From Gammaproteobacteria bacterium (GTDB lineage Bacteria; Pseudomonadota; Gammaproteobacteria; Pseudomonadales; Pseudohongiellaceae): a DNA stretch of 64,000 nucleotides. The position numbers and the translations under genes are program-made. A model generated the notes under the pieces. The model was not told where the DNA came from and did no database searches. It saw nothing but the letters and a program-made list of their open reading frames with translations. Below are positions 57,587 to 64,000 of this stretch, piece after piece. The stretch lies in the NCBI GenBank assembly GCA_002711845.1, contig PASF01000001.1, positions 124,001 to 188,000 of the forward strand, read 5' to 3'. Position 1 is the first letter of the stretch. The number at the start of each line of letters is the position of its first letter.

Positions 57587-58060
57587 ATGTCCATCCCCGC
57601 AATTGATAAACCGGCGCCCGCCTTCAGCTTGCAGAATCAGGACGCAGACACCGTGTCGCTGGCCGATTTCAAAGGCAAGAACAACGTCGTGCTGTACTTT
57701 TATCCCAAAGCCATGACACCTGGCTGCACGGTGCAGGCCTGTGGTCTGCGTGACAGTGCCACAGCACTGGCTGCACAGGACACAGTGGTTCTGGGTGTCA
57801 GCCCCGACCCGGTCAATCGCCTGCAAAAATTCATCGACAAGGAAGCACTGAATTTTACGCTGCTGTCGGATGAAGACCACGCCGTAGCCGACAAATACGG
57901 TGCCTGGGGCCCCAAAAAGTTCATGGGGCGTGAGTATGACGGCATTTTGCGCCAGACCTATATCATCGACAAGGATGGCAAGCTGCGGCACGTCATGGAC
58001 AAGGTCAAGACCAAAACCCATCATGACGATGTGCTGGGCTGGATCAGGGACAATCTGTGA
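57587..58060 (+). CDS. bcp: Thioredoxin-dependent peroxiredoxin Bcp/PrxQ
   Basis: A 157-residue peroxiredoxin. The peroxidatic and resolving Cys lie five residues apart in AMTPGCTVQACGLRD, the atypical two-Cys PrxQ layout of E. coli Bcp. YFYPKAMTPGC and GVSPDPVNRLQKFIDKE are also characteristic. It reduces peroxides with thioredoxin in the cytoplasm. AAGGAGC precedes the ATG; an earlier start would add 14 unlikely residues. It overlaps the esterase gene by GTGA. Confidence 0.95.
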   Translation: MSIPAIDKPAPAFSLQNQDADTVSLADFKGKNNVVLYFYPKAMTPGCTVQACGLRDSATALAAQDTVVLGVSPDPVNRLQKFIDKEALNFTLLSDEDHAVADKYGAWGPKKFMGREYDGILRQTYIIDKDGKLRHVMDKVKTKTHHDDVLGWIRDNL

Positions 58061-58875
58061 AACTGAATTTCCGCCAGTATGGCGAGTCCGGTGAACCACT
58101 GCTGATTCTGCATGGCCTGTTTGGCAGCCTGAGCAACTGGGCATGGCACAGCCGCAAACTGTCCGGACACTTCACCGTGTATGGACTTGATTTGCGCAAC
58201 CATGGTGGCTCACCGCATGACGATGCCATGTCGTATCCCTTGATGGCGCAAGACGTAGCCGACTTCATGGATGACCAGGGCATCGAATCGGCACATGTGC
58301 TGGGCCATTCCATGGGAGGAAAAGTCGCCATGCAGCTGGCCATGGATCATCCCGAGCGCATCAAACGTCTGGTGATTGCCGACATTGCCCCGGTGCAATA
58401 TGGCGGCGAACGTGGCGAGCACGATGAAATATTCGATGGTATGTGCGCGCTGGATGTGGCCTCGCTGACCAGCCGAACCGACGCCGATAAACAATTGGCG
58501 GGCTGGGTCGAGGACGAAGTGGTGCGCCAGTTTCTGCTGAGTAATCTGGTGCGTGATGACCATGGCCGCTACAGCTGGCGCATCAATTTGCCGGCGTTGC
58601 GTGACAGCTACCCGGCATTGCGTGACAAGCCTGCCGGTGACGGTGTGTTCGACCGGGACGTGCTGTTCATCCGTGGCGACCTGTCAGACTATATCAACGA
58701 ATCACAACGGGACGAGACGCTGCGACATTTTCCCCGTGCGTCCATCAAGACCCTGATGCAGGCCGGTCACTGGCTGCACGCGGAAAAACCTGAAACCTTC
58801 AACCGGTTGGTGTTCGATTTTTTCACCGACTCACCCTCCGATCCGTCCTCCGACCAGCAACAGGCAGACTCATGA
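58057..58875 (+). CDS. Alpha/beta-hydrolase esterase, YbfF-like
   Basis: A 272-residue hydrolase. The oxyanion region reads LLILHGLFGSLSNW, the nucleophile elbow GHSMGGKVAM carries the Ser, and a likely catalytic His is in AGHWLHAEKPETF near the C-terminus. DLRNHGGSPHDD is typical of YbfF. The start is a GTG in GTGA, overlapping bcp; its own stop overlaps pdxJ as ATGA. It is a broad-range esterase by family; natural substrate unknown. The acidic PSDPSSDQQQ tail is unusual. Confidence 0.9.
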   Translation: MKLNFRQYGESGEPLLILHGLFGSLSNWAWHSRKLSGHFTVYGLDLRNHGGSPHDDAMSYPLMAQDVADFMDDQGIESAHVLGHSMGGKVAMQLAMDHPERIKRLVIADIAPVQYGGERGEHDEIFDGMCALDVASLTSRTDADKQLAGWVEDEVVRQFLLSNLVRDDHGRYSWRINLPALRDSYPALRDKPAGDGVFDRDVLFIRGDLSDYINESQRDETLRHFPRASIKTLMQAGHWLHAEKPETFNRLVFDFFTDSPSDPSSDQQQADS

Positions 58876-59648
58876 GCGTCCTCAGCGTCAACGTAAACAA
58901 GATCGCCCTGCTGCGCAACTCGCGCGGCACCAACTATCCTGACCTGTTGCATTTTGTCCGCAAGATCCTGGGGCACGGCATCAAGGGCATTACCGTGCAC
59001 CCGCGGCCTGATGAACGGCATATCACCCGGCAGGACGCCCGTGATATTGCAGCGCTGCTGCAGGCGCACCCGGATGTGGAATTCAATGTCGAAGGTTATC
59101 CTTCCGCTGACTTCATGGCGCTGATTGATGAACTCAGACCAGCCCAGTGCACGCTGGTGCCCGATGAGCCAGGCCAGTTGACCTCTGACCATGGCTGGCA
59201 GATTGCCAGCAGCCGACGTCTGCTGGACGACGTATTGCCGCAGCTGCGGCAGTGGAACGTGCGCAGCAGTCTGTTTCTGGATCCCGATCCGGCGGCGGCC
59301 GAACTGGCCGCTGATGTCGGGACTGATCGCATCGAACTGTACACTGAGCATTATGCCCAGACCTTCGCTGCCGCAGACGGGCAGCAAACACAATCGGTGC
59401 TGGCAACCTATTTTGCGACCGCAGACCGGGCCATGGCGTGCGGGCTGGGTGTCAATGCCGGGCATGATCTGAACTTGCGTAACCTGGCCATGTTCCTGTC
59501 AGGCGGGCAGGTGTTGGAGGTGTCCATCGGCCATGCGCTGATTGTGGAATCTCTGGAGCTGGGCATGGATGAGGTGCTGCGCCGCTACCAGGCGATCATG
59601 GCGGCCGCCCCGCAATCCGGTGCGGATGACGCCAGTCGTGGCGCGTAG
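58872..59648 (+). CDS. pdxJ: Pyridoxine 5'-phosphate synthase
   Basis: A 258-residue TIM barrel that joins aminoacetone phosphate and deoxyxylulose 5-phosphate to make PNP. SVNVNKIALLRNSRGTNYPD begins the family pattern. GITVHPRPDERHI, EFNVEGYPS, CTLVPDEPGQLTSDHGW and GVNAGHDLN are also seen. The ATGA overlap couples it to the esterase gene. E. coli PdxJ is 243 residues; the last 15 here are an Ala/Pro/Ser tail overlapping the next gene. Confidence 0.97.
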   Translation: MSVLSVNVNKIALLRNSRGTNYPDLLHFVRKILGHGIKGITVHPRPDERHITRQDARDIAALLQAHPDVEFNVEGYPSADFMALIDELRPAQCTLVPDEPGQLTSDHGWQIASSRRLLDDVLPQLRQWNVRSSLFLDPDPAAAELAADVGTDRIELYTEHYAQTFAAADGQQTQSVLATYFATADRAMACGLGVNAGHDLNLRNLAMFLSGGQVLEVSIGHALIVESLELGMDEVLRRYQAIMAAAPQSGADDASRGA

Positions 59649-60912
59649 GGATCCGGTTTTCTACGGCTACTGGATCATTGCAGCGGCTTTTGTCACCCAG
59701 TTTGTTGCTGTCGGTCTGCAGAACTATATCATTGGCCCGTTTACCATTCCCATGACCGAGACCTTTGGCTGGACGCGCGCCGAGTTTACCTCCGCACGCT
59801 CCATCGGTCAGATGGTCGCGGCGTTTACGGGTTTTTTTATCGGCGCCGGTGTCGACAAGTACGGCGGTCGGCCGTTTATCCTGGTCGGTGCGGTTATTCT
59901 CTCGATCGCCGTATTCTCGCTGGGCAGCGTGCAGAGCCTGACTCATTGGGTGCTGATCAATGGCATCATTCTGACCATTGGGGCCGCCATGATCGGCAAT
60001 CTGGTGGTCAATGTGACACTGGGCAAGTGGTTCGTCGAGCGTCGGGGCCGCGCAGTTGCCCTGGCCGCCATGGGGGTGTCGCTCAGCGGCGTGCTGTTGC
60101 CGGTATTGACCACCTGGCTGGTGGATGTGTTCGGCTGGCGTCAGGCCTGGCATGTGCTGGGTATCGGGGCGGCAGTGCTGGTGCTGCCGGCCGCGCTGGC
60201 CATCCGGCGCAGCCCCGAAGACTATGCCATGAACCCGGACGGTCGCACTGCCGACGAAATGGCATCGGAAATGGGTGACAAGGCACGTCTGGACTTTGCC
60301 AGTTCCATGACGCGGCGACAGGCCATGCGCACCGGCCGCTTTTATGCGCTGGTGGTGGCCTTCGGGCTGTTTCAGATTTCCATCACGGTGATGCTGCTGC
60401 AGACCGTGCCCTTCATGACCGATGCCGGTTACTCGAGAGTGGTGGCAGCTTCGATGATCTCGCTAAGCTCCATTCCCTCGTTCATCAGCAAACCGTTCTG
60501 GGGCATCTTTATCGATCGCTACAGCGCCAAACCGCTGGCGGCCATCGGCGCGGGTATCACCGGTTTTGCCCTGATCATTATTGTGCTGGCGGTGCAGGCC
60601 CAGAATGATTTTCTGGTGTATACCGCCTTTCTGATCATGGGCATTGGCTGGGGAGGATTGATTCCGCTGCAGGAAGTGATCTGGGCGACGTTCTTCGGGC
60701 GACGTTATCTCGGGTCGGTGCGCGCGACCGCCATGCCTTTCACCTTCGCCATGACGGCGCTGGGCCCGGTGCTGGCGGCAGCCTACTATGACCGCTTTGG
60801 CAACTACGACAATGCGTTCCTGTTGATGGCGTTCTGTAACCTGGGCGCAGCGGCGATGCTGATGTTGATGTCCGATCAGCGGCCGGTGATCAGGATCGAT
60901 CGGCTGCCCTGA
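59626..60912 (+). CDS. MFS transporter
   Basis: A 428-residue inner-membrane carrier with about 12 helices. DKYGGRPFILVG is the MFS loop 2-3 motif, and FVERRGRAVALAAMG follows. The hydrophilic loop between helices 6 and 7 (about 205-250) is acidic. The overall pattern resembles the monocarboxylate/OFA-like group, but that is weak evidence; substrate unknown. The start is uncertain: ATG 59626 overlaps pdxJ by 23 bases, and GTG 59638 is also possible. The gene end overlaps tesA by 23 bases on the opposite strand. Confidence 0.88.
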   Translation: MTPVVARRDPVFYGYWIIAAAFVTQFVAVGLQNYIIGPFTIPMTETFGWTRAEFTSARSIGQMVAAFTGFFIGAGVDKYGGRPFILVGAVILSIAVFSLGSVQSLTHWVLINGIILTIGAAMIGNLVVNVTLGKWFVERRGRAVALAAMGVSLSGVLLPVLTTWLVDVFGWRQAWHVLGIGAAVLVLPAALAIRRSPEDYAMNPDGRTADEMASEMGDKARLDFASSMTRRQAMRTGRFYALVVAFGLFQISITVMLLQTVPFMTDAGYSRVVAASMISLSSIPSFISKPFWGIFIDRYSAKPLAAIGAGITGFALIIIVLAVQAQNDFLVYTAFLIMGIGWGGLIPLQEVIWATFFGRRYLGSVRATAMPFTFAMTALGPVLAAAYYDRFGNYDNAFLLMAFCNLGAAAMLMLMSDQRPVIRIDRLP

Positions 60913-61585
60913 GCAGACGTTGAAGCACCGGCCAGACAATCTCCACAATCATCGGTTGCGCCTCGGCAGTCGGATGAATGCCATCGTCCTGCATCAGTGC
61001 CGGGTGTTCAGCGATGCCATCGAGCAGAAACGGGATCAGTACCACATCGTATTGATTGGCCAGTTCTTCATACTGGGCATAAAAAGGCCCTGTGTAACGA
61101 GGCCCGTAGTTCGGCGGAATCTGGATGCCCGCCAGGATCACCTCGGCGCCAGCCTGCTGGCTCATCTGTATCATGCGTTCGAGGTTCTGTCTGATGCTGC
61201 TCACCGGCAGGCCCCGCAAACCATCGTTGCCGCCCAGCTCCAGTATTACGATGTCGGGCTGATGGGCATCCAGCATGGCCGGCAACCGGGCCAGACCGCC
61301 GGCGGTGGTTTCGCCACTGACACTGCCGTTGACAACCTGCAGGGCAATAGCCTGTGCATCCAGGCGGTTCTGCAACAGCGCTACCCAGCCGTCACGCTCA
61401 TCCATGCGATAGGCGGCACTGAGACTGTCACCGAACACCAGCAGTGTACCGTCTTCTGCCTCAGCACTGATGCCGCCGGCGATACTGAAAACCAGCAACA
61501 GCACCGTGCAACGCAAAGCGTTGCCGGCGTCGCGGAGCACCCGCACCGGTGTCAATGATAGGCCTGTCAGCGCTTTAACGGTCAT
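60890..61585 (-). CDS. tesA: Multifunctional acyl-CoA thioesterase I / lysophospholipase TesA
   Basis: A 231-residue SGNH hydrolase, secreted to the periplasm. The signal region is CTVLLLVFSIAGGISAEAED; the mature part starts DGTLLVFGDSLSAAYRM with the catalytic Ser. GSVSGETTAGG, ELGGNDGLRG and DGIHPTAEAQ (catalytic Asp and His) complete the four blocks. ATG 61585 is used, as a longer in-frame start would add 62 unlikely residues. It diverges from ybbA; in E. coli the same three genes tesA, ybbA and ybbP are neighbours. Confidence 0.93.
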   Translation of the reverse strand: MTVKALTGLSLTPVRVLRDAGNALRCTVLLLVFSIAGGISAEAEDGTLLVFGDSLSAAYRMDERDGWVALLQNRLDAQAIALQVVNGSVSGETTAGGLARLPAMLDAHQPDIVILELGGNDGLRGLPVSSIRQNLERMIQMSQQAGAEVILAGIQIPPNYGPRYTGPFYAQYEELANQYDVVLIPFLLDGIAEHPALMQDDGIHPTAEAQPMIVEIVWPVLQRLLRAADRS

Positions 61586-61803
61586 AAGTCGGTACAATCC
61601 GGGTTTTATCCAGCTAGCGGTACAATGGCGGTTTTTGGCGACAGGCGACCAACGCCTGGCGGCAATAAAGGGTAAAGTACTGTTTATACGCTGCGGATTC
61701 AATCCCGGTCCATCGACACCCACCGCGAATGACAGCGTTATGAACCGATTTCCCGCGCTCCGGCGTATCACTTGTCAGCACTAACCACGAGGCGATTCTC
61801 AGT

Positions 61804-62523
61804 ATGACAGCGATGATAGAAGCCAGGCACCTGGCCAAACAGGTGGCAACCAGCGAAGGCCAGTTGGTCATTCTCAAGGATATTTCGCTGAGTATCGACG
61901 CCGCCGAGGCAGTTGCCATCGTCGGGGTGTCCGGCTCCGGCAAATCCACGCTGCTGGGGTTGATGGCGGGGCTGGATAGCGCCAGCGCTGGCGACATGAT
62001 CCTGGATGGCCAGAATCTCAGCACCATGGACGAAGAAGAAAGAGCACAATTGCGTGGGCGTTCGGTCGGGTTTGTGTTTCAGTCTTTTCAGCTGCTACCC
62101 AGTCTGACGGCGCTGGAGAATGTCATGCTGCCGATTGAGCTGAAGAACGACAGGGATGCCCGCCGCAAGGCCGCAACGCTGTTGCAGCGGGTCGGCCTGG
62201 AGTCACGCTTGCAGCATTATCCCAATCAGCTGTCCGGCGGCGAGCAACAGCGTGTTGCCATCGCCCGTGCCTTTGCGTCGGAGGCCAAAATCCTGTTTGC
62301 CGACGAACCGACCGGCAACCTGGATGCCGCCACCGGCGCCAAGGTCATTGATCTGCTGTTTTCCCTGAATGCCGAGTTTGGCACGACCCTGGTGCTGGTG
62401 ACCCATGATGACCGCCTCGCTCAGCGTTGCGGGCGTCTGGTGCGGCTGGTAGCCGGCGAAATTACCGAGGACAGTGTCGTGGACGGGGTTGGGGACGGGG
62501 TTGGGGACGCAGCCCATGTCTGA
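61804..62523 (+). CDS. ybbA: LolD-like ABC ATPase YbbA
   Basis: A 239-residue ATPase of the MacB/LolD/YbbA group. Walker A is GVSGSGKST, the signature is QLSGGEQQRVAIARA and Walker B is ILFADEPTGNLD. The C-terminal tail has a short VDGVGDGVGD repeat coded by a 12-bp duplication. The partner is the permease just downstream, whose ATG lies eight bases inside this gene. The gap to tesA (61586-61803, 218 bases) contains two GCGGTACAAT-like copies (ACAAT boxes at about 61597 and 61622) that might be part of promoters. Confidence 0.92.
   Translation: MTAMIEARHLAKQVATSEGQLVILKDISLSIDAAEAVAIVGVSGSGKSTLLGLMAGLDSASAGDMILDGQNLSTMDEEERAQLRGRSVGFVFQSFQLLPSLTALENVMLPIELKNDRDARRKAATLLQRVGLESRLQHYPNQLSGGEQQRVAIARAFASEAKILFADEPTGNLDAATGAKVIDLLFSLNAEFGTTLVLVTHDDRLAQRCGRLVRLVAGEITEDSVVDGVGDGVGDAAHV
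62485..62506 (+). other. Perfect G-quadruplex motif at the ybbA/ybbP junction
   Basis: Four GGGG runs (62485-62488, 62491-62494, 62497-62500, 62503-62506) are separated by two-base loops TT, AC and TT. This is an ideal four-tetrad G-quadruplex on the coding strand and hence in the mRNA. It ends nine bases before the ybbP ATG at 62516, where the ribosome site should be. It encodes the VDGVGDGVGD stretch of YbbA. Confidence 0.9.
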
Positions 62524-64000
62524 GCACGCATCGAGGGCGGCAGTATCGACAGCGACGGCATCACCGACCACGCTGATGCGGGTGGCCCTGCGTCTGTTAT
62601 GGCGCGACTGGCGAGGGGGCGAACTGCGTCTGTTGCTGCTGGCCATGGTGATGGCCGTCACGTCGGTCAGCGGCATCGCCCTGTTCACCGACCGGCTGGA
62701 GCGGGCCCTGCTGCAGGAGTCCGCCACCATGCTGGCCGCCGACCGCGTGCTCAGCGGTCGCCAGATGCCACCTCGCGAATGGCTGGATGAAGCTGCCCGG
62801 CAGGGGCTGGCGACCGCCGAGGTGCAGGCTTTTGCTTCCATGGTGTTCTCCGATCAGGCCAATCTGCTGGTTGCCGCCAAGGCCGTCAGCGAGGCGTATC
62901 CGCTGCGGGGTGACCTGCGTGTTGCCGACCAGCCATTCGGCGCCGCCTACACTGACAACGCCGGTCCGGCGCGCGGTGAGGTCTGGGTGGAGTCGCGGGT
63001 GCTGCCCGGTCTGGGCCTCGACATCGGCGATACGCTTTATCTGGGCGACGGTGAATTTGTCGTCAGTCGGGTGCTGGTGCAGGAACCTGATCGCCAACAG
63101 GGCGGCATGATGGATAACGCGGGTCCCCGCGTGTTGATGAATCTGGATGACGTGCCGGCGACCAATATTATCCAGCCCGGCAGCCGGGTGACTTATCGCT
63201 ATCTGTTTGCCGGTGAGCTTGTGGTGCTGGATGTCTTTGCCGACTGGGTGCGCGAGCAGTCAGACGGTGGTTTCAGGCTGCGAGATGTGCGCGATGAAAG
63301 CCAGGAAGTGAGTGATGCCCTGGCGCGCGGTGAAAGTTTCCTGCTGCTGGGCAGCCTGTTTGCGGTCCTGCTGGCCGGTATTGCCATTGCATTGACGGCG
63401 CGGCGTTACAGCGAGCGGCATTTCGATTATGCCGCCATCCTCAAGACCCTGGGGTGTACCTCCAATCAGATATCAGCCATCTATTTCGGTATTCTGCTGT
63501 CGCTGCTGCTGATCGCTGTGGTGGTGGGTTCTGTGCTGGGCTGGCTGGTCCATGAGGGCATTCTGCTGCTGTTGCAGTCGGTCATTCCGATTGCCTTGCC
63601 GGAGGCTTCCTTCACGCCATTCTGGCTGGGCGCGCTGACGGCGTTCATCTGCCTGTTTGCCTTTGCCATGCCGCCGCTGCTGGCGCTGAAACACACCTCG
63701 CCTCTGCGGGTATTGCGCAAGGATCTGGTAGCGGCGCCGCTGAGTACGTCGCTGCCCTATATCTTCGGCATCGCCGGTGCGCTGGTGCTGATTCTCTGGT
63801 ACAGCCAGGACGTGCTGATCAGCGTCATTCTGGTCGGCGCGGTGGCCGGTGTCGCGCTGGTCTTGAGCGCCATGTCATATCTGTTGCTGCGCACGGGGTC
63901 GGCCGCCGGCATGCGCGCGGGCAGTGCCTGGATGCTGGCCATGTCGGCAGTGCGCCGGCGGCGCCGGCAAAGTGTGTTGCAGGTGCTGGTGTTTTCGCTG
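62516..64000 (+). CDS. ybbP: FtsX-like permease YbbP, 3'-truncated by window edge
   Basis: 495 residues are visible; E. coli YbbP is about 804, so over one third is missing. The start is MSEHASRAAVSTATASPTTL, followed by a membrane helix (LRLLLLAMVMAVTSVSGIAL). A large periplasmic domain (about 60-270) has FADWVREQSDGGFRLRDVRD and DNAGPRVLMNL. The FtsX-type membrane domain begins near residue 280 (LLLGSLFAVLLAGIAIALTA) with ARRYSERHFDYAAILKTLG. The ATG is eight bases inside ybbA. With YbbA it would form a MacB/Lol-like exporter; function unknown. Confidence 0.9.
   Translation, partial: MSEHASRAAVSTATASPTTLMRVALRLLWRDWRGGELRLLLLAMVMAVTSVSGIALFTDRLERALLQESATMLAADRVLSGRQMPPREWLDEAARQGLATAEVQAFASMVFSDQANLLVAAKAVSEAYPLRGDLRVADQPFGAAYTDNAGPARGEVWVESRVLPGLGLDIGDTLYLGDGEFVVSRVLVQEPDRQQGGMMDNAGPRVLMNLDDVPATNIIQPGSRVTYRYLFAGELVVLDVFADWVREQSDGGFRLRDVRDESQEVSDALARGESFLLLGSLFAVLLAGIAIALTARRYSERHFDYAAILKTLGCTSNQISAIYFGILLSLLLIAVVVGSVLGWLVHEGILLLLQSVIPIALPEASFTPFWLGALTAFICLFAFAMPPLLALKHTSPLRVLRKDLVAAPLSTSLPYIFGIAGALVLILWYSQDVLISVILVGAVAGVALVLSAMSYLLLRTGSAAGMRAGSAWMLAMSAVRRRRRQSVLQVLVFSL

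Overview
The window is a GC-rich bacterial chromosome segment, densely coded on both strands. I read it as a gammaproteobacterium, probably free-living and aquatic. The evidence is gene order: coq7-ubiB-hisI-hisE-tatABC, purD/purH-fis-dusB-DUF3426-prmA-accC-accB-aroQ, fabA-fabB and glnA-ntrB-ntrC are arranged as in Pseudomonas and related marine orders. An MSHA-pilus type surface protein and two TonB receptors point the same way. Genus and species are not determinable from this sequence. No prophage, insertion sequence, CRISPR array or rRNA was seen; one tRNA (Thr, anticodon TGT) is present.

Layout. 1-6.7 kb: the 3' part of a giant MshQ-like (DUF6701) surface protein, then a periplasmic HtrA-type protease. 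6.67-6.78 kb: a 110-bp near-palindrome between convergent genes. 6.8-14.3 kb: ABC-F protein YheS, a two-component pair, and a Gld-like ABC exporter operon (ATPase, permease, GldG-like protein). 14.4-20.5 kb: nitrogen control (ntrC, ntrB, glnA) with a sigma-54-like promoter, NtrC-type sites and a glnA terminator, then thiI. 20.6-24.5 kb: a three-gene cassette of DUF4331 protein, TPR protein and HupE/UreJ-like membrane protein. 24.9-29.4 kb: typA-dtd and a TonB receptor resembling OprC/NosA copper receptors. 29.5-34.5 kb: tatC, tatB, tatA, hisE, hisI, ubiB, coq7. 34.5-45.2 kb: purD, purH, fis, dusB, DUF3426, prmA, accC, accB, aroQ, a free-standing DsbD alpha domain, fabB, fabA. 45.3-52.6 kb: sugar-nucleotide genes (manC, galU, phosphomannomutase, pgi) with a GNAT acetyltransferase and an ATP-grasp/aspartic-protease fusion. 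52.8-56.7 kb: tRNA-Thr, a thioesterase and a 981-residue TonB receptor preceded by a Fur-box-like site and followed by a strong terminator. 56.7-64 kb: cobB, bcp, an esterase, pdxJ, an MFS carrier, tesA, ybbA and a truncated ybbP.

How the genes work together. Nitrogen sensing (NtrB/NtrC) can act on glnA through the sites seen upstream of it and in the glnA-ntrB gap. The acc, fab and aroQ genes feed fatty-acid and aromatic synthesis. ManC, phosphomannomutase, GalU and Pgi supply GDP-mannose and UDP-glucose for surface polysaccharide, although no glycosyltransferase is in the window. Tat and ubiquinone genes serve the respiratory envelope.

Most content is conserved core. The least ordinary items are the isolated DsbD alpha domain where dsbD would be expected, a perfect four-tetrad G-quadruplex motif just upstream of ybbP, the 110-bp palindrome, the DUF4331/TPR/HupE cassette and the unusual middle of the MshQ-like protein. 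I found no convincing wholly new multi-gene system.
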